Shown here: positions 21,001 to 30,723 of the stretch, in pieces
How the letters are laid out: each line of letters opens with the position of its first letter
How positions within the stretch are numbered: position 1 is the stretch's first letter
Assembly: GCA_020726505.1 (NCBI GenBank)
Contig: JAHLEZ010000003.1
Location: forward strand, 806,001-870,000
Reading direction: 5' to 3'
Source: Leptodontidium sp. MPI-SDFR-AT-0119
Lineage: Eukaryota; Ascomycota; Leotiomycetes; Helotiales; Leptodontidiaceae
Length of the DNA: 64,000 nucleotides
Notes under the pieces: generated by a model
Seen by the model: the letters and a program-made list of their open reading frames with translations, nothing else
Database searches by the model: none
What the model was told of the DNA's origin: nothing
Position numbers and translations under genes: made by a program

Positions 21001-21590
21001 GCGATCTCAAACACACCCAATCCGTCTTCCAAAAGCCCCTGCAAAACCTGAATCTCTCATCCGGCATAACTAACCGCGAGCCTTCAGAGGAAGAAGTCAA
21101 GGAGACCCTGCAATCCAAGGACCTCCTCCTCTACTTCGGCCACGGAAGCGGCGCGCAATACATCCGGGCCCGCGAGATCAAGAAGCTCGATCAATGCGCC
21201 GTCACTATCCTCATGGGCTGTAGTAGTGGCGCGTTGGTCGAGAGGGGGGAATTCGAACCGCATGGTCCACCGATTAATTACATGCATGCTGGATGTCCGG
21301 CGCTTGTTGCTACGCTGTGGGATGTTACGGATAAGGATATTGATCGGTTTGCGAAGAGTACGTTTGAGCATTGGGGATTGTTTGAGGGGGAGAAGGAGGG
21401 TGGGAGTCTGAGTGCTAGTAGTGGGGGGAGGAAAGGGAAGGGGAGAGAGAAGAAGGTGGAAGTTAAGGAGAAGAGTAGTGGGAGTGTTAGTCTTGTCGAG
21501 GCTGTTGCGAAGGGGAGGAGTGCCTGCCATTTGAGGTATTTGAATGCGGCGGCTGTGTGTGTTTATGGTGTTCCGGTGTATTTTAGATGA
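15063..21590 (+). CDS. ESP1: Separase (cohesin-cleaving cysteine protease, peptidase C50)
   Basis: The model is join(15063..19869,19918..21590), 2159 aa. Separase cleaves the cohesin kleisin Scc1/Rad21 at anaphase onset and is held inactive by securin. The C-terminal C50 protease domain contains the catalytic His in YFGHGSGAQY (H2011) and the catalytic Cys in ILMGCSSGAL (C2037). These are followed by PPINYMHAGCPALVATLWDV and the terminal RYLNAAAVCVYGVPVY. The large N-terminal part is alpha-solenoid-like with TPR-type helices, as in fungal ESP1/BimB, and the length matches the family. A Gly/Lys/Ser-rich insertion near residues 2090-2135 interrupts the end of the protease domain; variable loops are common there. 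The 48-nt segment 19870-19917 has a GTATGA donor, a GCTAAC branch and a TAG acceptor but is stop-free, so retention would give 2175 aa. An upstream ATG at 15048 would add five residues. Confidence 0.95.
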   Translation: MASLQTTADSIRSAVASASTCTPATVIALSELLLPKSEAQNTTAPNAKKPVKAAAASKQKNTRTPAAKTKTKKIVVESEDHGDGEGEQLSPKERSILATEVINATLKSLSEAIKAPAPGPVRRQASSKDLVKSSARKALRRSNSLPQSPLQPRSLNRVTSSPDISFRHSRSSSSASITSSGHRSVAECARVAFSCLRTLQGAKTPGVDLPPLQLENGMSVLVGKLVSLSLDDLAIKELRILKRRLDSGDGGKKGPGAKAIAASTTQTLAELLDFGNAEFSGAKLGLVITSQLQVLRLMTSCRKPKVIEEGFEILHTEHSSSPTRLLLLAAKDSKDQRQTDKIVRQIQTLSEILLSLCPSISTADDALALESRLSVSPEVSIQIQTLALHNRFLWWGLAGHKGDQSKEILDPFLRCLSAFARRSQNGPLKTYQVAALAMTDIHTLISDCSDSRPRALRTTLAGIFRLLSSLSKEADAMNEAVNWTVEWQKTLDPSVDSDAKRCSVLARLVALKLRDPSSDPKDEEVLLSLLEELERPFKGESSEIDELMTEISGVRRSAISILAQYRTSAGPNSKGQLSDGMRQMCESVVFLLPRLSLRYLGNPPDVKSATKDILRYEQRRQFISKPALHAIDSALFLVKMLVGEGRATWDLVDSKLQDCLLLSDRLDSSSGDIIVYDGSTSASYHVRISNLYYTQYLNMRRNPEGVKEGQQMRALRRSIDSIRQRPQQERRTAQFSTKLERMAEYCKTTSRYDELFQTLLTLRDELISDGALSLVVEKAACQSPKFVWNDDDVASVLGRTVHTLLKVQLRYLKASTSTQLVNESWTTEEKGAVLEHQLDLFSTQPAETGPAESLVSSIFNQLLSVYDQDEFPIRRLRVLIRRLTLDVEDDSVREIFQTELQSSRLARVDGRGTKDGGLQGYLNHYRSLAATILELAEDVPKLEILKQGLATWFSIRSQCPNLTDFEKQVEDVPGLLAHLNTIGDYLQMKGLDTVRISVLRLIAEINEFGDNVSIPDDLVLSFAYLGSQWLQLGYSGKAGLAFDRAMVYAVRNGVTSYATLQLHLSHCQYLLAIGNFDKVYVSTWSRKVMELTTHREENLATAQAMYAEEKDHMPRSRSTTALQQRTKMNLLVSNAFMVYSVLALERGSAHIALSHAKQSVRLVRRAWTNIEEQARRKSSSSDSSTKTDVEKLTEDVSHLSMSTITVPTKSMGDQVCSGSNFWALITPLFRSLNHLSSIFAHHGMFQETVYYAEQAHKLAQEVGSEAHLAMASASLGSTWLKAGVLDRGSELLMEAKKLCAKIDKSRDTALLTYHLGNMHGLLGERDQEISAYAEAEETIKSIGMVDYINNLEKATDPSDQYGGLEEKMAQLTLTKRKVPVARKAPARAKAVVKRKTTTRAKSPIEVVASVAEECPQLTSLTSMIIRQKARALIFTKKFTEALAILQSIDSGHLSQLEAVDHGLAMAKQFLFHSLEQMNADPVYSVLQDSTISFPSVAGLAKAEKHGDRLSVVKVSPPRIGQAARGSRERAGSKSPVPDSFFDKLRQAQEHLTDIQSMAVAVAPLSVVHTASALLNSVAILLSAAGQVKGRSLAHPGLASSSIGMRFPNCLICLLLTDIENARTLALRRERKAIRGDPTELRLDELSWPKLPSSDPRRSSMGYTSDLSRFQRDYVDIIPKPWTVVSISLSDSRQELSITKLQAGHSPFVLRLPLGRHNSMDADEEVFGFEQGQAELLEIIEMANESAHDAIGMTGREAKTAWWDEREGLDSRLRDLLENIEKVWLGGFTGIFSQHARRPELLARFQKSFQNILDRHLPSRRKTGRKAAGPRITLDSRILDLFIGLGDASDEQCDFSEPLTDLLYFVVDVLQFHGELNAYAEIDFDSIVIEMHDALRGYYSAVHASGQVDEGRHTILVLDKALHSFPWESLPCMDGLAVSRLPSLGCLRERILTQQKEVVEDAPEGHYISRSNASYILNPGGDLKHTQSVFQKPLQNLNLSSGITNREPSEEEVKETLQSKDLLLYFGHGSGAQYIRAREIKKLDQCAVTILMGCSSGALVERGEFEPHGPPINYMHAGCPALVATLWDVTDKDIDRFAKSTFEHWGLFEGEKEGGSLSASSGGRKGKGREKKVEVKEKSSGSVSLVEAVAKGRSACHLRYLNAAAVCVYGVPVYFR

Positions 21591-23772
21591 GTGGAGGGAA
21601 GTAGATTGTGGAGTACTTGGGAGAACTTGAATGTTGGATTGGGATTGGAGTTGAGGTTTAGGGTAGGGAGGCAATTGGAAAGAGAAGGGGAGTTGAAACT
21701 TGAATATACTGCATCTCCATCTTCCAAAGTCTGGCATTCCTCATACCTCTATGGATACAATCCTCGACTTTTCGTGGTGGCTTTTTGTGCATGGGTAAGT
21801 GGAGCTGTGTGGCAGTACATCTCTAACACGAAGGTCCCAAACATCTGATTTTAAAGTGTTGCAGCATCTTGTACATTATTTCACAGGGTTCGAATTATAT
21901 CCATGGGAATAGCCACAGGTAGATCTAGAAACCAGAGTTGAGAGGCAAGAGACTGAATGCCCACCTACTCTCTTTCTCTCTATCAGAGAACAGAACCCAA
22001 GACTTTTCACTGACCTATTGTTGGGGGATGTTGGGGGCTATTTAAGAAGCTATTAAATGGCGCTTCAGAGTAGCTTAACTTCGTAATGATGAATGGTTTA
22101 TCTCTCGTCTCCTGAGTGAGAGTTCTTGCTTTCTAGATTGTCAGTCAAAACAGGGGGACTGACTATATTGTGATTTCTTGACTCTCACATCTCTTACAAC
22201 TAGAAACCCGCAGTAAATTCTACATGCCTTAGTTCCTTCGATTTGAAAAATACATGGCGAGTGTTTGCTCTGATTCGCGCGGGGAGGCATGCCATGCGGT
22301 TACAAGAGTGCACAGTGTTGCCGTGTTGGGCAGTTTCGTCGCTTGGCTCACTTCATTGGCTGGGGTTGCGTTGCTGCAGAGCCAACCACTTGTGTGTTGT
22401 CGTTCTGCGCGGGGTTGTATTTCAATTGCTGGCCAATCAGTGAACATTTCCCGAAATATTGTTGTTTACATTCATAATTGTTTGCAATTAGAAAAATCTC
22501 AAACTGGCCCCCTTCTGACCTCGAGGAGTTTTGATAAAGACGGCAAGGGGCTCGGGTAGATTGTGAAAGGCGAGGAGGATAACAAACAAATTGTGAGTGA
22601 CCCGAAGTATTGCTATGCGAGTTCGACAGTTGGTATTGAGGTCTACTAAACACCTACTCACTACCTAGTTGGATATGAAAAGCTAGAATCGCAGAGTAAT
22701 TGGATGTTGAACTGAATCAAAATACCCCACCAGTTATTGCGGTTTGCTTGGTAACATTTGTCAACGTGGTTATTCCCTGCTCAGCCTCTCCAATTCAAAA
22801 GCGGGACAAGGCTGAAGATCACTGGGCATTGTAAATAATACTGTCGCCAACAGGGCATCCGACAACAACGATGACATCAATGTCAACATCAGATCTACTC
22901 AACTCAACTCCATAGAACATTCTACAAATTATCTGCAAGGTAACTCCGTGCAAAACCCAGTCCGACGAGACAATCTCCATGAAACCTCCAGCCATCCTCT
23001 TTACGTTTCGCTAATTACACATATCTTGCTGAAGGAATGAGTCTGTGTAATTCACCCCCTTTTTCACAGCTTGGAAGCTTCTAGAAGTGTTTGCGTCTGT
23101 GGCATCGTGAGCCGAAGTAATTTTTTTTTGCCAGTGGCCGGTCACCCCCACAGGAGCCAGGCAGATTTCCCAATGAGAGCACTAAGGATCAGCCATTGGA
23201 TTGGAGAGAACTGAACAGACAGAAACAGAAATCCAATTGACGCCTGCTACCTACTGCAAGCTGCTGCAGCCATACTGCACGCTCTCGAACTACACTGCAT
23301 TGCTGCTGTCGTGACCATCGAGGCTCCAGCCATCACCTTATTTACCTTTTCCACCTGCACACGCTCACCCTTTTCAGCTCGCTGTCTCTCCCCTCTCCTC
23401 TCATCTTCATTTCTCGTCCCATCCCCTTTTTGCTGCGTTGCCTGCTTGCTTGCCTGCATTGCTTCTTTTGCTTTCGAAAGACCGTCAATATAAAATCAGA
23501 CAGATCGTTTCCGGGTGTATGGATTATTGAGCCAACCACACATCAGATTATCCTCCCACTACGTCCTGTACCCACGGAACCTAACCGGCTTCTTGCCTGC
23601 AAACGTGAGAGAGAGAGAGCCTTGCCTTGCCTGGTATCCCTTGGTGCCCTCCTTACATACCTGACCGACCGACCACACCAAACCACATCTGCCTGCACCA
23701 GTCCACACCACCGCCGAAACCTGACACTATCTTCTACACTACCCACACGACCATCCGCGGGAGCTATTTCAA
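21591..23772. other. Long intergenic region and pyrimidine-rich leader
   Basis: About 2.2 kb without a supported gene. From about 23240 to 23772 the sequence is strongly C/T-rich with a (GA)n run near 23607-23617, typical of a highly expressed fungal promoter and 5' leader. A tiny upstream ORF (start 23519, three codons) lies in the presumed leader of the co-chaperone gene. Short ORFs at 22243-22653 lie on both strands and do not splice into anything recognisable. Confidence 0.4.
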
Positions 23773-25909
23773 ATGAACTTCTTCTCCAAGTCACCCAAGA
23801 AACCCTCCAAGAAGACCTCCGACAGCGACAACGACGACACTGCCTCTGCCTCATCCCGGTCGCGGTCGCCCACAAAGAAATCTACGACACCCGCATCTTC
23901 TTCATCGTCATCCTCCAAACCCTCCAAGGCCTCCCGCGAAGAAAATTACAAGCACGGGCAAGGATCTTCTAGAAGCAGCCGCAGCTTTGTCAAACCCAAC
24001 ACAAAAACACCGCGACATCCCTTCGACCCGAATACCCACCCTTTAAACCTGCCACCAGATCAGTTGCGGAAGCTCTCTGCGCGCGCTTCTTCCAATATGG
24101 CGTCGGATCCTGAACGAATGGACATCGACAGCGAGGCTCCAACCTCACCCCCACCACAAACAAACATGCCTGGTACCTTCGACTCCCCCAAGACGAATGG
24201 GACACCTGCTCCTCCTTCGAATGGCGAGGGCCCAGTTCCTCCACCTCACAAATCCAATCCTACAAGTCCTGCAGCAGCATCCCCACCTACGGCAGAGGAG
24301 GCTGAAGCATTCAAGGCTGCCGGGAACAAGTTCTACAAGGCGAAGGAGTACAAGAAGGCCATTGAAGAATATACCAAAGGTATGCTACTGCCACAGTTGA
24401 ATTGTTCGCAGGGTCACGGCTGACATGTCATTTTCCTATAGCCGTTGAAGCACAACCGTCATCAGCCACATATCTCAGCAACCGAGCAGCTGCATATATT
24501 TCGAATGGTCAATATATCAATGCCTTGGAGGACTGCACCAGAGCCGACGAGCTGGATCCAAACAATGCAAAGATTCTCCTCCGATTAGCAAGAATTTATA
24601 CCAGTTTAGGCCGTGCTCAAGATGCTCTTGATACATACGCCCGCATTCAACCTCCTGCGTCAGCGAAAGACATTGCTCCTGCGAAGGCTATGCTGCAACA
24701 CATCGGCGTAGCGGAGGATGCTCTGAAAAACGGTACCACTGGTTCTATGGCGCTGCATGCCCTTGATCAGGCTGAGAAACTACTTGGTTTGGGAGCGCAG
24801 AAGCCGAGAAAGTGGCAACTGATGCGGGGAGAGGCATACCTCAAGATGGGCAACGTTAACGCTCTGGGTGATGCTCAAAATGTTGCCATGTCACTGCTAC
24901 GAAACAACAGCGCAGACCCCGAGGCTTTGGTACTCCGAGGCCGGGCTCTGTACGCTCAAGGCGACAACGACAAGGCCATTCAACATTTCAGACAGGCTCT
25001 CAACTACGACCCAGACTTCCGGAACGCTGTCAAGTATCTGAGAATGGTGCAAAAACTCGACCGGATGAAAGCTGATGGAAATGCGGACTACAAGGCTGGA
25101 CGTTGGCAGGCAGCTATCGACAAGTACTCTGATGCTCTAGAGGTTGATCCTTTCAACAAGGGAACGAACTCAAAACTCCTTCAAAACAGAGCTTTGTGTA
25201 AAAACAAGCTCAAGGACTACACTGGAGCCATTGAGGACTGCGAACGTGCGATTGCTCTAGATCCTACGTACACCAAGGCCAAGAAGACCAAGGCAAACGC
25301 TCTGGGCCAATCGGGCAACTGGGAAGCAGCCGTTCGCGAACTCAAGGAGCTACAAGAGCAAGATCCTTCCGATGGCAGTATTGCAAAGGAGGTCCGGAAT
25401 GCCGAGCTGGAGCTGAAGAAGAGCAAGCGAAAGGATTACTACAAGATTCTTAATATTGAGAAGGATGCGGACGAAAACCAGATCAAGAAGGCGTATCGCA
25501 AGGCAGCTATCATCCATCACCCTGACAAGAACAGAGATGACGAGCAGGCCGAGGAGAGATTCAAGGATATTGGTGAGGCTTATGAGACCTTGAGTGATCC
25601 TGAGTAAGTTGGCAATATTGATGTCCTATTTCAACTAAGTGCTAATGTTATTACAGAAAGCGAGCTCGATATGATAGTGGTGAAGACCTCATGGATCCAA
25701 TGGAAGGATTTGGCGGAGGTGGTATGGGTGGTGGCATGAATATTGATCCCGAGATTCTGATGCAAATGTTCGGTGCACAGATGGGTGGTGGTGGACGTGG
25801 CGGAGGTGGCGGTTTTCACAGCTTCGGGGGAGGAATGCCAGGTGGAGGTGGAGGAGGACGACAACGAGGTGGTCCCCAGGGCTTCCCCGGCGGCTTCTCA
25901 TTCCAATGA
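23773..25909 (+). CDS. TPR and J-domain Hsp70/Hsp90 co-chaperone (DNAJC7-like)
   Basis: The model is join(23773..24379,24442..25603,25657..25909), 673 aa, with introns of 62 and 53 nt. The N-terminal 170 residues are Ser/Pro/Lys-rich and disordered. TPR repeats follow from about residue 175 ([20 protein letters not shown]) through about residue 525 in two or more blocks. The J-domain is at about 532-600 ([19 protein letters not shown]), with the essential HPD tripeptide in [10 protein letters not shown] that stimulates Hsp70 ATPase activity. The tail is Gly/Met-rich ([19 protein letters not shown]) and ends [10 protein letters not shown] or similar. This layout matches DNAJC7/TPR2, which recycles clients between Hsp90 and Hsp70 in the cytosol or nucleus. 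The ending resembles the usual family terminus, so the TGA at 25907-25909 is probably the normal stop. The same frame, however, stays open for 92 further codons, described separately. Confidence 0.93.
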
Positions 25910-26188
25910 CAAGATGACGAGGAGAGTCACAGCCCATCTCAGGACTCAGACCATGATACCCGATCCAAGAGGACCACTGGGAAAGAGGACCAGTTCTCTG
26001 GCAAGGATATCTCAGATGCTCATGTTCAATGGATGCGCAAGATGGGAATGGGTCTCTTGCTCGCAGCTATCTTTGTTCCTCTCGATCTCCTGGCTTTCAT
26101 GGCCGTCCTGGGAGCGGGGATTTACGTTTTGCTCGGAACTGTTCGTTATGCGTTGCAGAAGATGATGATGGTTGGTAGCGCTTCATAA
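25910..26188 (+). other. In-frame 92-codon extension after the co-chaperone UGA stop, with a membrane segment
   Basis: Reading straight on from the TGA in the same frame gives 92 sense codons and then TAA at 26186-26188. The first 40 residues are acidic and Ser-rich (QDDEESHSPSQDSDHDTRSK) and look like a linker. Residues 45-79 of the extension are strongly hydrophobic (GMGLLLAAIFVPLDLLAFMA, then VLGAGIYVLLG), flanked by basic residues (WMRK before, VRYALQK after), as in a transmembrane anchor or hairpin. The stop context is CAA TGA CAA; C right after UGA is the known leaky +4 base. Explanations include stop-codon readthrough giving a membrane-anchored isoform, alternative splicing that skips the stop, a nonsense mutation in an ancestrally longer gene, a base error, or chance. 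Confidence 0.5.
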
Positions 26189-27033
26189 TCCATAGAATGG
26201 GAGGGATAGATCTCACAGTTCTCACTGCCGGCGTTCAATGGTGGTCCTCATTTGGCTGCTCACCTTCCTACCCGGCAACCTTTTACTTGCTGGAGAGGGT
26301 GGGCTGCACTGGTCAGATAATTAAATTTTATGTACAATTCTTCAACAGACCAGGCCCTGTAAGCTGTGACTTGTGAAATTGTGTATCTCCTTGAGAGTAA
26401 ATGCATTGTTTGTAGATTGGAAACCCTTCGCTTCGCTAAAATCGGGGAGCCTTAAAATAGGTAGTAAAAGGTTGTGAGCTGTGAATTGCAAGACGTGTCA
26501 AGGGAAATGTAAATGGAAAGATGTTATCTTCCTATTACATACATGACGGTATTACTCCCTCTTGTAGTACAATTGGAAACATAAACAGATGCAACAACTT
26601 GCACGCGACTTCTCACGTGCTTTGAACTCTAAAGTGGGAAGGCTGGGGTCTTGGCAGAATCACTCAATCCGGTGGTGGGGGTGCAGGTGTGTGGAGACAC
26701 TGAAATTATACCGCCAACATCACAGTCCAATTTGCTGTCACCTCGAATGCAGCTTGTGAATTGCCCTGTGTAAAAAACCCAACCATTTCGAAGAGCAGTT
26801 CACTTCTCAAGTAGGCGGCAAACCCCTGCCAAGGTCAACAATACAATACAAAAGAAAAACCAAACAAACTCGTCACCGCCCCTCTCGCAAAGAATTATGA
26901 CTCGATAGCCACCCTTCAAAGAGCATGATACATGCGCAAACCGCTCCCTCGAATATCATAGCAGCGAGTTCAACCAACGTCTGCTAACATACCTATTTGC
27001 TCTCGATCTGCTACAGTTCTAGAGTGGGCCGTC
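26189..27033. other. Intergenic stretch upstream of exportin-T
   Basis: 845 nt with no supported gene. CTCACGTG at about 26614-26621 contains an E-box core. The remainder is the presumed 3' flank of the co-chaperone gene and the 5' leader of exportin-T. Confidence 0.35.
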
Positions 27034-30000
27034 ATGGACACTCAGGTACGTTTGGCCACCCCATGCAGCACCGCCTTTGTTAATGGCGGGGTGCATAACG
27101 ACCAAATGGAGACCTGGATTCGAGACCTCAACTCCACACGCCTGCAATGTTATTTGAGATCCTGGGCTGACAAGTCTCCGTGTGTGACAGGTCGAAAATG
27201 CCATCGAGATAGCATGGAACCCTGCGTCTGACCAAACCCTCAAAGCCCAGGCCTTCGACTTCCTCAACCAGCTTCGAACAGACGCCTCTGGTCGGCAAGC
27301 ATGCGTTACTCTCTTTACCAGAACCCCAAAATGCTCCGATGTCGTCCGTCTGGTCTCGCTGGATGTCGTCAACAATGCTATACAGACACAGCAACTTGAT
27401 GCCCAGAGCTTGAACTACATCAAGGAGACTCTGTTGGAGTATATTCAGCGGACATACGGTTCGGGGAGCCAGGATCAGGTCGACCCTGCCAGTTTGCAGA
27501 ACAAGCTCACGCAGACCTTGACCTTCCTGTTCATGGCCTTGTACAAGCAAGGATGGGAGAACTTCATGGATGATTTCCTGAGCTTGACGAGCCTTCAGAA
27601 TAATGGATCAAGGGATAACTTTGCGGGCACGGTTCTGTACCTTCGAATTCTTGGGTCTATTCATGATGAGATTGCGGACGTTATCATTTCCCGTTCGACG
27701 GCTGATACAAAACGAAACACCGAGTTGAAGGATATTATGAGAGCTCGGGATGTTGATAAAGTGGCTTCCGCGTGGGAGGAGATCTTGAGCCAGTGGAGAG
27801 GCCAGAATGATTCTGTGGTGGAGATGTGCCTCAAGGTTATTGGCAAATGGGTCAGCTGGATCGACATCTCCTTGATTGTACACCGTGGTACCCTCAACAT
27901 CCTCTTCGATCTTGCCGGCAGAGTCAACCCTGGAAATGCAGAAGACAAGGTTCGTGATGCCGCTATTGACACCTTTACCGAGATCGTGGCCAAGAAGATG
28001 AAGCCCGCGGACAAGATTGGAATGATTGTCTTCTTGAACTTAGGAACGGTCATCTCTCAACTTATTGCCAGTCCAGCCTTGCATGACTTGCGAACAACTT
28101 CTAGCTACGATACCGATTTGGCAGAAGCTGTTGCTAAGCTTGTCAATAATGTAGTCTTTGATATTGTGAAAGTTCTGGAGGATCCACATGTTGAGACTGC
28201 TACTCGAGCACAAGCAGAACAGCTCATCCAGTCATTCCTACCACTTCTATTACGCTTCTTCTCTGACGAATACGATGAGATTTGCTCTACCGTCATACCA
28301 TCCCTCACAGACCTCCTTACCTTTTTGCGGAAAGCTCAACCTCTACCGCCAGCATACTCTGCTATGTTGCCACCAGTTCTCAATGCCATAATCCAGAAGA
28401 TGAGATATGACGAGACATCTTCTTGGGGTAATGAAGACGAGCAGACAGACGAAGCGGAATTCCAGGAATTACGAAAGAGATTACAGGTTCTACAAAAGAG
28501 TGTGGCTGCCGTTGACGAGGCTCTTTATGTTGAAATCCTCAGTAATGTTGTCGGTACCACTTTCCAGAACCTTGAGCAGCAAGGTGGCCAAATGGATTGG
28601 CGTGATCTCGACTTGGCACTTCATGAGATGTACCTCTTTGGAGAGTTGACCGTCCCTAATGGTGGTTTGTACGCCAAAAGCCAACCTTCTAGCGTTGCAG
28701 CTGAGCGTCTGATCATCATGATGTCGACGATGGTCAAGTCTGGTAAGGCTAGAATATATTGTGCACGCGAGGACATTAGCTAACTTATCCAAGGTATTGC
28801 AACTTTCGCACATCCTGCAATCCAACTACAATATATGGAGATCGTCGTTCGCTATTGCTCTTTCTTTGAGAATCAAGTTGATTTCATCGAACCTGTTCTT
28901 GAGCAATTCGTTCGCCTCGTTCACCACTCACATATCAGAGTTAAGACTCGGTCTTGGTATCTGTTCCATCGATTTGTCAAGCATCTTCGAGCTCATGTTG
29001 GGAATGTTGCGGAGACAGTCATTCAGTCCATTAGCGATCTTCTTCCTATCAAAGCAGAAGTTCCCAATGAGACTGCGGACGATGATATGTCTTCCGATGA
29101 GAGCGATCACTCTGCTGATGCGGCTTTCAATGGGCAGCTGTATCTCTTCGAGGCCATCGGATGCATCTCCTCAACAACAACCACCCCCGTCGAGAAGCAA
29201 ATTCTGTATACTCGTACTATTATGAACCCACTGTTCTCCGATATAGAGAGAAACTTGGAACCAGCCAAGTCTGGCGACGCTCAAGCCATCTTGCAAATCC
29301 ATCATGTTATTATGGCTTTGGGAACACTCGCTCACGGGTTCTCCGACTGGACTCCTGGCAACTCGTCATCGGCTCAGAATGCACCAAAGCCTGAAGTCTC
29401 TGCGGAATTCAGCCGTGCCGCAGAAGCCATTTTAATCGCTCTTGAATCTCTCAAGAGTTCCTTCGATGTCCGCTCAGCAGCCAGAGCCTCCTTCTCCAGA
29501 CTTATGGGTGTTTTGGGAGTTGGGATATTACCTTTCCTTCCTCGCTACATCGACGGTCTGCTTTCTCAAAGCTCTTCCAAGGACGAGATGGCTATGTTCT
29601 TACGTTTGCTGGATCAGGTGGTCTTTGGGTTTAAGAAGGAGATTTATAACGTCCTCGATTCGCTTCTCACTCCTCTTTTGCAACGCGTTTTTGCTGGTCT
29701 AGCTGAGCCAATTACTGGCACGGATGATGAAGTTCAACTCGCTGAGCTTCGTCGGGAGTATTTGACATTCGTTCAGATCATTCTAAACAACGACCTTGGA
29801 GCTGTTCTCGTCAGTGCCTCCAACCAAGCATTCTTTGAGTCCTTGGTAGCATCCGTTACAGGCTTGGCCGAAACTGTCACCAGCGGAACTGGCAATCTTG
29901 CTGCTAGCCGACTTGCTTTCTCTGTCATCACACGCATGGCAGACCTCTGGGGTGGTCCTAGCATCGCCAGCGTTGGACCCCAAGCAATCAATGCCGCAAT

Positions 30001-30316
30001 TCCTCCAGCACCAGCATTCGACGGATTCGATCGATTCCTCATCGAACGATTCCACCCCATCTGTTGGGCTGTTCTTCGCGAACCAACCTTCCGCCCAGCA
30101 ACCGACGCCCAAGCCAAGCAAGTTCTCAACGAGATCGCAGGCTTGGAGCAGATGATTTACATGAAGACTGGCCAGATGTTCCTCGATCATCTCCAGCAAT
30201 CCTTCTTCCCTGCCATGGGCTTCAACGGAACAGATTTCATCAAATCGATGACGACGTCCGCTGACCGGAAAGGTCTTGCTGGATATCTCCAAGGTTTCCT
30301 CCGTCAGAGAGGGTAG
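27034..30316 (+). CDS. LOS1: Exportin-T (tRNA nuclear export karyopherin, Los1/Xpo-t)
   Basis: The model is join(27034..27045,27191..28742,28794..30316), 1028 aa. The first coding exon is only 12 nt (Met-Asp-Thr-Gln), followed by a 145-nt intron; the second intron is 51 nt. The N-terminus (VENAIEIAWNPASDQTLKAQ) and the following Exportin-1/Importin-beta-like N domain (KCSDVVRLVSLDVVNNAIQ) are characteristic. So are DFLSLTSLQ, YLRILGSIHDEIADVI and the WVSWIDISLIVHRGTLNILF stretch typical of Los1. The remainder is continuous HEAT-repeat alpha-solenoid, and the C-terminus contains NEIAGLEQMIYMKTGQMFL. The length fits the family (about 1000-1100 aa). The protein carries mature tRNA out of the nucleus with RanGTP. 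No frame damage is seen. Confidence 0.94.
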
Positions 30317-30723
30317 GGGTAGTGCAACGCAACGCAACGGAATGCAAGTTAAGTGACATGATTTGTGCATTTGGGGGCGTTCAATCGATTTTATACCACA
30401 AACATGTTGTGATGCGATGTGATGTGATGGATAGGCATTCTGCTGCCATTGGAGATATGGCTTTAGCGATTCAAACTCTACTTCTACTTTTCGAATCTGG
30501 ATCAGTGGGATGGATGGGATCGAATGCATGGTTGCATGGCCCCTTTAGAGAGAGAAAATCTGGGCTGCGGCACCCAAAATGAGAACTGATTCCCCAGTCT
30601 TCGTTCCAAAGTTTGGGAGTGATTGTGACACTTTGGTGAGCTAGTTGCTTCATCATGGCAATTAGTAGCTTATGATACAATTTCTGGCTCGGCATCTATC
30701 TAAATTTCTACACTACTTACGCC
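30317..30723. other. Convergent 3' flanks
   Basis: 407 nt between the stop codons of exportin-T and the MFS transporter, which converge here. A short ATGTGATGTG-type repeat lies near 30414-30430. No gene is seen. Confidence 0.35.

Noticed and set aside
21084..21737. 217-codon minus-strand ORF opposite the end of separase
   Set aside because: It is the antisense shadow of the C50 catalytic domain, with Pro/Thr/Ser low-complexity composition. The plus strand has firm catalytic motifs.
23519..23530. Three-codon upstream ORF as a regulatory uORF of the co-chaperone
   Set aside because: The transcription start is unknown and such tiny ORFs are frequent by chance. Noted only.
25876..25920. A 45-nt in-frame intron that would skip the co-chaperone stop
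   Set aside because: The GTGGTC donor is poor, no branch point is visible, and it would delete the family-typical Gly/Phe terminus. Kept only as an alternative to readthrough.
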